A stretch of 64,000 nt of DNA from Streptomyces fradiae (GTDB taxonomy: Bacteria > Actinomycetota > Actinomycetes > Streptomycetales > Streptomycetaceae), in assembly GCF_041270065.1 (NCBI RefSeq), contig NZ_CP065958.1:6200001-6264000 (forward strand), written 5' to 3'. The notes beneath the pieces are model-generated. The model was not told the DNA's origin. It ran no database searches and was given only the letters and a program-made list of their open reading frames with translations. Shown here piece after piece: positions 36,001 to 46,200 of the stretch (position 1 is the stretch's first letter; each line of letters begins with the position of its first letter). The position numbers and the translations under genes are program-made.

Positions 36001-37232
36001 GAGTCGGTGTCCCGGACGCGGGCGAGGTGGCGTACCGCCTCCAGGAAGTACCGGTTGGAGAGCTTGGCCCCCTTCAGCGGCGTATCCGCGTCCGTCGTGT
36101 TGAACAGGCCGCCGAGGCCCGGCAGGCCCAGTTCCGGTCGGCCCTGCTCGTCGCCGAGTGCGGCGAGGACCAGCTGGACGGCGGCGTACTGGTCGCTGTG
36201 CGCGGTGCCCTGCCGGCGCTGCGAGCGCTCGCGCAGGCGGGCAGTGGAGAAGTACCTGCGGTAGCGGTCGCGGGCCTGCTCGTCGGCGTCGGGGGTGAGG
36301 AGGGCCTCGCGGTCCTCGGCGACGAAGAGAAAGATCAGCCGGTAGACCAGGCGCAGCAGCGCGGACTGGAGGGCGGACGGGTCGAGGTCCTGGCGCAGGG
36401 CCGTGTTGTCGGGGTGCCGCAGGAAGCCCGTGCCGAGCGCGGCCAGGGCCTGCTGGACTCCGTCGCGGTAGTGCTCCAGGGCGCGCGTGCCCGACTCGAT
36501 GGCCGCCGTACGCCAGGCTTCCAGCCAGCACGTGGACGGCGGCGCGTCCTCCGCCACCTCGAATCGCGAGACGTGCAGCAGCCGGTACAGGAGCACAAAC
36601 TCGCTGAACAGCTCGCCGTCGAAGATGGCTTCGAGGTCGAACTCGACGTACGAGGCCGTGGCCAGCGCGCTGGAGTCGCGCAGCAGACGCACCTGGCGCC
36701 CGTTCGTGAGGACGCCCCAGAGGTGGGCCTCCGTGCGGTTCAGGCACTCCTGGAGCATGGACTGCGGCGGTACCGTGCCCGCGCCGCCCGCCCGCTTGTC
36801 GAGGTCGGCGTTCCAGGGGGTCTGGTGGATCAGCGCGTGCTGCCAGCGGTGGGAGACCGGGAACTTCTTCTCCGTGTCGGAGTCGGATGCGATGCCCGCC
36901 GGGCCGACGGCCGTGAGCCGGCCGAAGCCCAGTTCGCGCCACAGGGGGGTGAGCCAGTCGCTGTCGGCGATCCCCGTCGGGTCGGCCGCGGGGACGCCGG
37001 TCTCCCGGTTCTCGGGCAGGCGTGTGCGCAGCTCACGCCAGAGCGGCTTGAGGTACTCCCAGCCGCGCTCCGCCTCGTCCCGTACCGAACGCGAGGACGG
37101 CAGGCCGTAGTCGGCGGACTTGGAGCCCGGGACGTCCTTGCCCTCCGAGATCCGGATCAGCATGTCGGCCGGCAGCAGTCCGCCGACCGTGTGGACGGCG
37201 GTGAACACCTGGTTGCGGGTGGTGGCGGACAT
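33075..37232 (-). CDS. Giant Eco57I-type N6-adenine DNA methyltransferase (DrmMI/PglX-like)
   Basis: The 1385-residue protein has SAM motif [18 protein letters not shown] (about 517-533) and catalytic motif [14 protein letters not shown] (about 792-803). A large N-terminal helical region and a C-terminal target-recognition region surround them. This is the size and layout of the methyltransferases of DISARM class 1 (DrmMI) and BREX (PglX). It should mark host DNA at adenine. The part encoded by about 33535-34650, after NPPW, is visibly lower in GC than the rest of the operon, as if the recognition region was exchanged. The ATG at 37232 shares one base with the SNF2 gene's TGA stop. Confidence 0.88.
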   Translation of the reverse strand: MSATTRNQVFTAVHTVGGLLPADMLIRISEGKDVPGSKSADYGLPSSRSVRDEAERGWEYLKPLWRELRTRLPENRETGVPAADPTGIADSDWLTPLWRELGFGRLTAVGPAGIASDSDTEKKFPVSHRWQHALIHQTPWNADLDKRAGGAGTVPPQSMLQECLNRTEAHLWGVLTNGRQVRLLRDSSALATASYVEFDLEAIFDGELFSEFVLLYRLLHVSRFEVAEDAPPSTCWLEAWRTAAIESGTRALEHYRDGVQQALAALGTGFLRHPDNTALRQDLDPSALQSALLRLVYRLIFLFVAEDREALLTPDADEQARDRYRRYFSTARLRERSQRRQGTAHSDQYAAVQLVLAALGDEQGRPELGLPGLGGLFNTTDADTPLKGAKLSNRYFLEAVRHLARVRDTDSARWRPADYRHMGAEELGSVYEALLELVPKHSATNRTFELVDRAGNDRKKTGSYYTPSALTETLLDSTLNPVIDAAVARGQERALSEGHGEPADTIVEELLSLTVCDPACGSGHFLVGAARRIAKRVASVRERNPEPTVEAVRHALHEVVARCVYGVDLNPMAVELAKVSLWLEAMEPGRPLGFLDAHIKHGNGLIGATPALMKDGIPDRAFKKTEGDDEGWAKQLLSRNHHERADQVTLFDLPSEAPVANTSFGTGLRRITFAPARTLADVRRKEEAYAAWATSSEYLQALHLADAWCAAFVWVKREDAPPAITHGVFRALEDPEGDAAPQSTHDEIVRLREQYAFFHWHLEFPEVFRVPEEGAGGDRVDPGTGWEGGFSCVVGNPPWDKVDFEDKKYFSVVDPEIAAISGVARRTRIAEWEREHPTEGKRYQEARRTVKGTFHFAGDSGVFPLCAEGLTVKGVNSLQTDPLFAERMSKVVAPEGRFGVVLPTAIATGAGSQHLFSDFTRKGALVSLYDFENKRPKSPALPKGGKWFESVHSSYKFCLISLTGRAVREPAARFGFFLSEITDLDNPERVFALSPEDLALINPNTGTLPVFRTRRDAELTAGIYRRMPVMWDEGRRGGNPWGFTFKNLFNSTDDSDIFRTRDQLEADGWHAEDNNFVLGDERMLPLYEGKMAHLFDHRWNRYFDIGDNDYEAVSSSMKTDPAAATQPRRWIREAGAIEAIRKGRTVKVPGVAARLEMESWPYKWLCGWRDIARTTDERTAIPAFIPYSAAVETFPVMLARVTPQMLALLVAGQSSLVFDYVARQKISGAHMGRRFWKQLPVPTPTTLEPHLPFLLPRVLELVYTAYDMTPLARDLGDEGEPFRWDEVRRAQLRAELDAYFFHLYGISAEDTDYILETFQSESGGLKNNEIGKFGEYRTKRLVLAEYDRMATAGLSLEKPLADGETYTSSLTPPPGHGSRHEGAGR

Positions 37233-40168
37233 CAGGCGGTCACTCCAGCGGGAACGGAAGCAGCGGCGGGCAGGTAGACGTAGGCGCCGAGGATGTCGGC
37301 CGGCTTCTGGGCCGTGACCGACAGACCGCGGACGATCTCGCCGGAGGCGGTGCGCACCCGGCGGTGGGCGGCGTCGAGCTCGGCGGCCAGTTCGTCGCCG
37401 TACGTCTCCAGGTAGCCGTTCACTTCCGGCAGTTGGTCGAGAATGCGGGTCATCGTCCGCTGGCCGAAGTGCGGGTCGGTGTTGTCCGACGCCACCGCGT
37501 CGAGCAGTTCGGCCGCCCGCTCGTGCGGCAGCCACACCGCGTTCCGTGGCGCGCCCTCGAAGGCGAGCAGCCGTGCGTCCTCCGCCACCAGCTGGCGTTC
37601 GCCGTTCCTCGATGGCAACGTGAGGTGGAAGCGGTAGCGGACGAGCAGCAGGGTGGTCCTCGTACTCACCGCGTCCGTGGTGATCACGCCGCAGCGGCGG
37701 GCCGGGCGGGCGCCCTCGGCCAGGGTGTCCAGGGCGGCGTTCAGGACATGGGACGCGAGCGCGCCCACGACCGGGTCCGTGCGGACCAGGGCCGCCTCGC
37801 CGCGCGCCACGGCGGGATCGGTCCGGAACGGGATCTCGCGGTCCTTCTCGATCACCTCCGCGCCCACGGTCGACGCGAGGGCGTCGCGCAGTCCGGCCGG
37901 GGTGCCGCCGACCTGGGCGGTGAAGTCCTCGCCGCTGCCGCGCAGCACGGCGTTGAGAGCGCCCAGGGACTCCCGTACGAACGTCCGGATCTCACCCGCG
38001 CCACCCAGCGCCTGGCGGACCGAGGCGACCTCCCGGGCCACCTCCTCCGGGTGCACCGAGCGCTGCGCGAAGCGGGACCGGGACGCGCGCTCGCGCTCCG
38101 CGGCCGAGTTCCAGTCGCTCTCCAGCTTCTCCTTGTTCACCCTGAACGCGTCCGCGCTGAACAGGGCGTCCTGGTCCTCGCGGCCGCGCATCAGCAGCCA
38201 CTCCACGATCGCGTCCGTCACGCCCGTCGACAGCTCGTCCGGGACGGATACGGAGATGCCCAGGTCCTTCTTGATCTGGCGGTGCTTCTTGATCAGCACC
38301 TCCAGGACCTTGCCGTCGATGCCGTTGTCGTCGCCGTACAGGGTGATGACGCGGACCTCGTCGCGGCGCTGGCCGTAACGGTCGACGCGGCCCTCGCGCT
38401 GGTCGTGGCGGGTGGGGTTCCAGGCGAGGTCGTAGTGGAGGACCGCGTCGAAGTGGTGCTGGAGGTTGACGCCCTCGGAGAGGCAGTCGGTGGCGATCAG
38501 GACCCGGCGGGCCGCGGCGTCCTGGCCGGCCTCGGCCGCCAGCGCCTCGATGCGCTCGATGCGCTGCTGCGGGGAGAGCTCTCCTGTGACCGCCTTGACG
38601 ACCGTCTTCGCGCCCAGCGGGCCGCGCTTCTTCTTCTCCGGGTCGTTCTCCAGCTGGTCGGCCAGGTACTTGGCCGTCGGGATGTAACGGCAGAAGACGA
38701 TCGGGTTGTAACCGTCGGCCAGCAGCGCCTTGAGGTGCTTGATCAGCGCCTTCAGCTTGAGATCCTTCTCCGGGCCTTCCAGCTGCTCGGCCCGCTCGGC
38801 GAGTTCCGCGAGCCGCGACCGCGTGGGCGCCTCGTCCGTCTCCGCGCCCGGCGCCACGTCCATGCCTTCCATGGCGTCGCTGTCGGCCGCGTCGCTGTTC
38901 AGCGGGGCACCCAGCTTGTCGGCCTCCTCCGCCGACGCGGCGATCGCCGTCGCCGACCGGGTCGTCAGGGTCTGCGCCGCCGCCCGCGGCGAGGACACCA
39001 GCGAGCGCAGCAGCGCGATCGCCGACCACCAGGCGATCCGCGCCTCGCGGTTGCCCTTGCTGCCCGCCTCCTCGACGCGCTCGCCGGCGTACGCGATGGC
39101 GTCGTCGAGCAGGGCCCGGTAGTCGGGGGAGAGCTTGTAGGTCTCGTCCTTGAAGTAGCGGTCCGACGGGAACGCCGTACGCTCGGCGAGGGAGTCGTCG
39201 GCCAGGCCGTCCTCCTTCGTGAGGTACTGCCGGACGTCCGCGCGCTTGCGCGCCACGAAGTGCTGGGCGAGCAGCTTCCGGCCCGCCTCCGACTCCAGGT
39301 TCACCTCCGCCAGTTCCGGCTTCACCAGGCCGAGCAGGTTGCGGAACGCGGACTCCTTGCCGCTGTGCGGGGTCGCCGTCACAAGGATCAGGTGCCGCTC
39401 CGCGTCCTCCGCGACGCGTCGCAGCAGCTCGTACCGCAGCTGGTTCTGCGCGCTCGTCGAGGTGTCGTCGGCGGCCACGCACGTGTGCGCCTCGTCGACG
39501 ATCACCAGGTCGGGGCAGTGGCGCACGAAGTCGTCGCGGTGGCGCGGGGACTTGATGAAGTCCGTCGACACGATCACGTTCGGGTACCGGTCGAACAGGG
39601 ACTGGCCGAGGTCAAGTCCTCGCTCCAGGCGGGACACCGTCGAGGACAGCACCAGCTCCGCGTCGATGCCGAACTTGCTGCGCAGCTCCTGCTGCCACTG
39701 CTCGGCCAGCGCGGGCGAGCACAGCACCGCGAGGCCCGTCGCCTCGCCCTGCGCGAGCAGCTCGCTCGCGATCAGGCCGGCCTCGACCGTCTTGCCGATG
39801 CCGACGTCGTCCGAGACCAGCATCCGTACGGTCTTCTGGCGCAGCGCCATGAGCAGCGGTACGAGCTGGTAGGCGCGCGGTTCCACCGCGATGCCGGCCA
39901 GCGAGCGGAACGGGCCGGCGCCCGAGCGGAAGCCCACACGCAGCGCGGTGCGCAGCAGGCCCGCCGCCCGCTGGTCGCCGAGGTCGGACGGCTCGGGCGG
40001 CGCGAAGCGGGCCTCCTCGACCTCCTCGAACGGGAACACCGCGGCGATGTCGTCGTCCGAGCCGCCCAGCGGGCGCAGGACGAGCAGGTCGGGCTCGCTC
40101 TCGGGGAGCACCACCCACTCACGGCCGCGGGCCTTCACCAGGGATCCGGCGGAGAACGTGAATGCCAT
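37232..40168 (-). CDS. SNF2-family helicase, DISARM DrmD-like
   Basis: The 978-residue protein starts with a small beta-rich domain (AGSLVKARGREWVVLPES). A SNF2 ATPase follows: motif I DDVGIGKTVEAGL (about 115-127), DEAH box VIVDEAHTC, motif III VTATPHSGKE, and motif VI REGRVDRYGQRRDEV near 590. It matches the DrmD helicase of class 1 DISARM and similar BREX-associated helicases. It would translocate on DNA and work with the neighbouring methyltransferase. ATG 40168 follows the kinase-helicase stop by 56 bases. An in-frame TTG at 40180 is an alternative; the AGAGGA nearby fits neither perfectly. Confidence 0.88.
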   Translation of the reverse strand: MAFTFSAGSLVKARGREWVVLPESEPDLLVLRPLGGSDDDIAAVFPFEEVEEARFAPPEPSDLGDQRAAGLLRTALRVGFRSGAGPFRSLAGIAVEPRAYQLVPLLMALRQKTVRMLVSDDVGIGKTVEAGLIASELLAQGEATGLAVLCSPALAEQWQQELRSKFGIDAELVLSSTVSRLERGLDLGQSLFDRYPNVIVSTDFIKSPRHRDDFVRHCPDLVIVDEAHTCVAADDTSTSAQNQLRYELLRRVAEDAERHLILVTATPHSGKESAFRNLLGLVKPELAEVNLESEAGRKLLAQHFVARKRADVRQYLTKEDGLADDSLAERTAFPSDRYFKDETYKLSPDYRALLDDAIAYAGERVEEAGSKGNREARIAWWSAIALLRSLVSSPRAAAQTLTTRSATAIAASAEEADKLGAPLNSDAADSDAMEGMDVAPGAETDEAPTRSRLAELAERAEQLEGPEKDLKLKALIKHLKALLADGYNPIVFCRYIPTAKYLADQLENDPEKKKRGPLGAKTVVKAVTGELSPQQRIERIEALAAEAGQDAAARRVLIATDCLSEGVNLQHHFDAVLHYDLAWNPTRHDQREGRVDRYGQRRDEVRVITLYGDDNGIDGKVLEVLIKKHRQIKKDLGISVSVPDELSTGVTDAIVEWLLMRGREDQDALFSADAFRVNKEKLESDWNSAAERERASRSRFAQRSVHPEEVAREVASVRQALGGAGEIRTFVRESLGALNAVLRGSGEDFTAQVGGTPAGLRDALASTVGAEVIEKDREIPFRTDPAVARGEAALVRTDPVVGALASHVLNAALDTLAEGARPARRCGVITTDAVSTRTTLLLVRYRFHLTLPSRNGERQLVAEDARLLAFEGAPRNAVWLPHERAAELLDAVASDNTDPHFGQRTMTRILDQLPEVNGYLETYGDELAAELDAAHRRVRTASGEIVRGLSVTAQKPADILGAYVYLPAAASVPAGVTA

Positions 40169-40224
40169 AGTGATCGTCAAATCCTCTGGGTGATGGGTGA
40201 GCGGTCAGTCAGTGGGGCGTTCGG

Positions 40225-43200
40225 TCAGTCGGTGGCGGCAGGGGAGCCGAACCAGCGGGGGTGGGCGGCGGCGATGGCGTCCCAGTCGTCGCCGTGCTGG
40301 AAGCGGACGACATCCCACGTGGCGTCGAAGAGCCGCTCCTCTGCGTCGGCGTCACGCAGCGCGCTCGGCTCGGTGCCGGGGCCGTCGACGAACACGGCGA
40401 CGTTGACGCCGGGCAGCCGGTACACGAAGTCCGGTGCCGCGTTCGCCTCCGTCAGGAAGACGTCCTTCTCGTCCGGGAGGCGCAGCGCACGCGCCTTGGC
40501 CCAGCCCAGGAAGTCGCCCTGCGCGGCGAGTTCGGCAGCCGACACCTCGACAGGTGTGGGATCGGCGGGGGAGTCGGCGAGCAGCCGCCGGTACTGCTCC
40601 GAGCGGGATTCGCCGCGCGCCTCGCGGCGCGCCGTCGCGGACGCCAGACGCACCAACAGGTCCGCCACCGTGTGCCGGTTGATCCGGGAGTGGTCGAGCT
40701 GGTTGCCGTACGTGAGCAGGCAGTCGTAGCAGCCGAGCGCGCAGGCGCGTCCCGGGCGGTGCTCCTCGCCGCCCTCGTCCTTGCCGTCCGGCGAGAAGTG
40801 GCAGATCTCCAGGGCGCGACGAGCCGCCTTCGCGAGGGCGTCGTCCTCCGCCTGGAGGCGGCGGAGCACGCCCGCGCCGCCCTCCGCGGCCTCCATGAGC
40901 AGCAGACGGCGCCGCGGCCCGTCGTCCGGCGGCAGCAGCTCGCTGGACAGCTCGGCGTCCTCCAGCTCGAACTCGGCCTCGATGCCCCGCTCCAGCGCGT
41001 ACATCAGGGTGAGCGCGATCGGCTCGGGAAGTGCTTCGTCGAGGGTGACGACCAGGATGTTGCGGCGGTCCTCCACGAACGGGATGACCCGCTTCGTGCG
41101 GCGCCGCTCGTTGCCGTCCGCGTCGACCAGCGGCAGCTCGCTGGAGTCGCCGGACGCCTCGGCCGCGTCCTTGTCGTTCATCCAGCGGCCGTCGGCCAGG
41201 TCGAGCCAGTAGCCCGGGGGCTCGTCCGTCCGGGCGCGGACCCGGCCGGTGTTGGTGATACGGACGGTCGCGGAGTCGCCGTACGTGATCTCCGCGAGCT
41301 GCCCGCCCGCGGCCTCGGCGATCTTCGCGCTGAGCCGGCCCTTGCGGACGCCGTGGTCATGGAAGCGGTACGAGGTCTCCAGTCGGTAGCCGGCCCGGCG
41401 CCGCTCCTCCTCGTCCGAGGAGATCCGCTCACGGCGGGAGGTGTAGACGGTGTGCAGGTGCAGCAGGCCGTACGTCGCGGACCCCAGCGTCTCCTTGCAG
41501 AAGCCGCAGCGGTCCTCGCGCTCCTTGGGCTCGTGGTGGTAGCCGCAGTTCGCGCAGCGGCGGGCCTCGCCGGTGGTCAGTTCACCAGAGGAGTCCGGCG
41601 GGAGCTGGATACGGGTCACCTGGTAGCGGGCACCCTCGTGGTAGATCAGCGCGCCGGGGCCGAACTCGCGGATGGCGAGGAAGCGGGGACGCTGGAGGTA
41701 GTCGCCGTCGCCGCGACGCCGGCCGATCGTCGGGATGTACGCGGCGAGCGGCAGACGGGGGAAGCTGTAGCCGGGCAGGAAGCCCTCGGAGGCCAGATAG
41801 CGGTACGGGTTGAAGTCGGAGAGGACCGACTTGCTGTCGACGCTCTCGTTCATCAGCAGGTTCAGCTGGGTCTCCGCCTCGCGGCGGCGGGCGTTGGCCC
41901 GGATCCGGTCGCCCTCGGTGAGGCTGTAGTCCAGGCGGCGCTTGTTCTGGACGTACTGGTCGTCGAGTGCGGCACGGAACAGGCTGCGCCAGCGGTCGAA
42001 GGCGCGGTCGAAGCGCTGGGCGACGGTCCTGACCTTGTCGCCGATCCAGTCGTCGTGCCACCAGGTCGTTTCGGTGAAGTCCCGCTCGATCAGCGGGCCG
42101 AGGACGCGCAGCGCAGCGTCCACCGTGCGCCGCTGGGCGCCGTCGTCGTGCGCCGCGGCCTCGATGTCGGGCAGCAGATGCAGGGCGGGTGCCGGACGCT
42201 CACCCGTGTCCGGGTACGAGACGTCGAGGACCTCGGGGAGGGAGCGGCCCAGGCGCAGGCCCGCCTCGGCGATCCAGATGCCCTGGAGGTGGGAGAGGAC
42301 CAGGTCCTCGTTGGCGAGGTCCAGGCGGGGCGGGGCGACCGCGCCCGCCACCATGCGCTCGGAGCGGCGGAAGTAGTACTGGTCGTGGCTGTTGCCGGTC
42401 GCGCAGTACGTCGTCACCAGGGCCGGCTGGCCGCTGCGGCCCGCGCGGCCCGAACGCTGGGCGTAATTGGCGGGCGTGGGCGGTACGTTGCGCATCATCA
42501 CCGCGTTGAGCGAGGAGATGTCGACGCCCAGCTCCATGGTGGGGGAGCAGTACAGCAGCTTCAGCTCCGCCTTGCGGAAGGCCTCTTCGCGCGCCTCCCG
42601 GTCCTCCGGGGACACCTGCGCGGTGTGCTCACGGGCGTACAGGCCGGAGAGGGCGTCGGCCGTCTCGCGATACAGCTTGAGGAAGAACGTGTTGATGCGC
42701 GGGCCGTCGCCGCTCTGGTACGTGCGGGTCAGCGGGTCGTGCGCGCCCGACTCGCCCTTGCCGGCGCGCCACACCAGGGACTGGGCGGCCACCCGGTAGC
42801 CGGTCGCGACGGCGGACGAGGCCCGTCGGTATCGGCCGGCCCGCTGCGGCGTGGCCTCCACCTCCTTCACCAGACCCGCCTTGGTCAGCACCTTCAGCAG
42901 CTCCGTGATGATCAGCTGGAGGTCGTCCTGGTCGAGGTCCCGGAACGTGCGGTCGGCGCGCCGCAGGTACTTGCCGTACTTGCCGCGTGCGGACAGGAAC
43001 AGGCTGGAGCGGTCCATGCCCGGCCGGGAGGGGTGCGGGTAGGCGGTGCCCACGCTGGGCTTGTCGGCGGTGGACAGGATCCACGGGTCCACGAGCCGTT
43101 CCTCGGTCGCCCGCTGGAGGGATTCGAACGCGTCGTCACGGAAGTACGACACGTCGATGGCCAGCGAGCGCCGCATCTCGTTCAGCAGCGTCCGCATGAT

Positions 43201-46200
43201 CTCGGCCCGCAGCGCAGGGTCGGCGTCCCGCAGCCTCTCGTGCGTGCCCTCCCAGCGGTCCTGCTTGGCGGCGACCCAGTCCAGGTCCTCGTAGTCGATC
43301 TCCAGTAGGCCGGTCTGCTCCAGGTTGGGCATGGTGATGCGCCAGCCACGCTCCAGGTCGAGGTAGAGCCGGAAGGCGACCGCGTCCCGCAGGGTGCGGG
43401 CGGCGTTGCGGGCCAGCGATGGAGGAAGATCGGCCTCACCGGTGTAGTCCGCCGGTGAGATGGCGAGCGCGTTGGTCACGGCGGAGGCCAGCTCCTCGTG
43501 GTGCAGACCGTCCTCGCCCGCGTCCAGAGCCGCCCGGTACAGCGCGCCGCGCAGCTGGGTGATCTGCACGAAGTCGTTGAAGTGGCCGGCCTGGAGGGAG
43601 GCGTCCTGGCGGTTGTCGACGAAGGTGAGGAGCTTGCGCGCCTCCTTGTCCAGGGCCTCCTCCGGCACCGACTTCAGCGAGCGCACGATCGACGCGGAGA
43701 CGAGGGAGGTCGCCGACGAACGGCCCTCCTGGTCCAGCGTGGCCAGCTTGGCGAAGTCCCGGCCGCGCGTCTGCTCGTAGGCGACCCCGCAGTGCAGGCA
43801 GAAGAGGAACGGCGACGGGATGAACGCGGCCTTCAGCTCTCCCTCGCCCTCGTGGCCGAACGGGTCGACGGTGACGGCCTTCGGGACGCGGTCGCGGTAC
43901 GTGCGCTTGAGCACCTCCTGGCCCTTGTCGTCCAGCTCCAGCCAGGACTCCGGCAGGCGCCGGTCGTCGACCGCGTACTGCGTGTTGGACGGCCACTCGC
44001 GCTCGTGGTCCACGTACAGATAGCCGTCGCCCTGCCGGCCACCGGTCGCCGAGGTGTCGCGGCGCGCCTCGTAGCGCACCTCGCCGTCCTTCTCCGTGCG
44101 CCACACGGTCAGGTACTCCTGCCCGCACTCCCGGCAGAAGGCGAGCGGCATCAGCAGCTTGCCGCCGCTGCCCGGCTGTTCGAGCTGGTAGGAGCGGGTG
44201 AGGTGGCGGGAGGACTTGTTCTCCAGGGTGACGTAGACCGTGTCGCCCTTGGAGAGGAACTGGTGCAGGCGGAAGGCAAACAGCGGCCGCTCGTTGCGCG
44301 GGTTGAGCGCCTGGGAGCCGGCCTCCAGGGTGGCGCGGATCGCCTTCGCGCACAGCTCCTCGTCGACGCCGGAGGCCTCGTGCAACGCGCGCGCCGCGGC
44401 CTCGATCTGCGCCGGCGGCCGCCGTACGAGACCGCCCGTGGCGGCGTCCTCGACCAGGCCGAAGCGGTCCTCGATCCAGCGGGCCAGCGGGTCGCGCACC
44501 AGGTCGTCGTAGGCGCGCGGGGCGGGGGCGGTGAGGCGCTCGGCCGGCACGGTGGCGGGGGCCTCGCCGGTCGCGCGGACCAGGGTCTCGCCGATGACGT
44601 GCTCGGGCCGGACCTGCGTGCCGAACAGCGTGCTCGCCACACCGGCGACCACCCGCCGCTGGTCCGCCAGGGTGCCCTCGGTCGACATGGTGGCCGACGT
44701 GCCGATGCACTGGAGGTCCTCCGCCTGGCAGGCCTCCCGGACGCGGCGGATCAGCAGGGCCACGTCGGCGCCCTGGCGGCCGCGATAGGTGTGCAGTTCG
44801 TCGAAGACGAGGAACTCCAGGCCCCGCGCCATCCTGATCAGGCTCGCCCGGTCGGCCGGGCGGGTCAGCATCAGCTCCAGCATCACGTAGTTGGTGAGCA
44901 GGATGTCCGGCGGGTTGTCGCGGATCTCCTTGCGCCTCGCGTCGTCCTCCTGGCCCGTGTAGCGGGCGAAGGTGACGGGCTCACGGCCCGCGCCATAGCC
45001 GTCGCGCAGGTACTTCTCCAGCTCGCGCAGCTGGCTGTTGGCGAGCGCGTTCATCGGATACACGATGATCGCCCGTACTCGCTTCGGGGCGTTCGGACCC
45101 TCCGCGTCGCGCTCGTGGAGCACCTTGTCGACGATCGGGACGATGTAGGAGAGCGACTTGCCGGAGCCGGTGCCCGTCGTCAGGACGTACGAAGCTCCCG
45201 ACGCGGCGGCGTCGATGGCGTCGCGCTGGTGCTGGTGCAGGAGGAGCGGCCGGCCGTCGCAGACGGTGCCACCCTCCGTCTTCCTCGCCTGGAAGATGCG
45301 GGCGCACTCGGGGTGCAGCACCTTCTGCTGGGCGAGTTCCACCACCGTGCCGCCGCCCTGGAAGAACGGGTTGAGCGACACCCAGGGGTTCGGCCACTGG
45401 GACTTGTCGTCGAGGTCCTTCTCGACGTACGCCTTGACGCGCTCGTCGCGGATGACGGTGCCGCCCTCCGTGAAGGAGCGGTAGTCGCGGATCAGCGCCT
45501 GATGGACGCCGAAGACGTCCATGGCGGTGCCGGAGGCGGTCACCGGGGCGGGGGCCTGCTCCGGGGCGGTGGCCGGGGCAGGGGCGGACCCACGCAGGGG
45601 GAGCGTGGGATCGAGGTCACGCCAGGAGGGGATCAGGGAATCGCCGTCCGACGGCACGGCGAGCGGGAGCAGGGCGTCCCGTACGGCCACGGCGTCGGCC
45701 GGGCGGTCGGCCGGCTGCTTGGCGAGGAGCCGGTCCACGAGACGGGCCAGCTCGGCGGGAATCTCCGTGCGGATCGCGCGGACGGGGCTCGGCTCCTGGT
45801 GGACGTGCCGTTCGGCGAGTTCGTACGCGGACTCGCTGGTGAACGGAGGGACGCCGACCAGCATCTCGTACAGCACGCAGCCGAGCGCGTACAGGTCGGC
45901 GGCCTGCGTCACCTGCTTGGCCTGGCACTGCTCCGGAGCCATGTACCGGGCGGTGCCCACACTGACGCCCGTGCTGGTCAGACGGGTCTGGTCCGGGTCG
46001 TCGACGATGCTGCCCATGCCGAAGTCGAGCACCTTGACCGTGCCGCCCCGGGTGAGCATGACATTGGCGGGCTTCAGGTCCCGGTGGACCACGCCCCGCG
46101 CGTGCGCGGCGGCGAGGCCGGCGGCGACCTGGGCACCGATGGCGGCGACCCAGGAGACGGGGAGCTGCGGCTCCTCCTCGATGAGGTCGCGCAGCGAGGC

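Noticed and set aside
37364..40729. 1121-residue rightward open frame opposite the SNF2 helicase gene
   Set aside because: Codon third-position GC bias supports the minus strand, where SNF2 motifs are intact. The plus frame is Val/Gly/Arg/Asp-rich shadow sequence.
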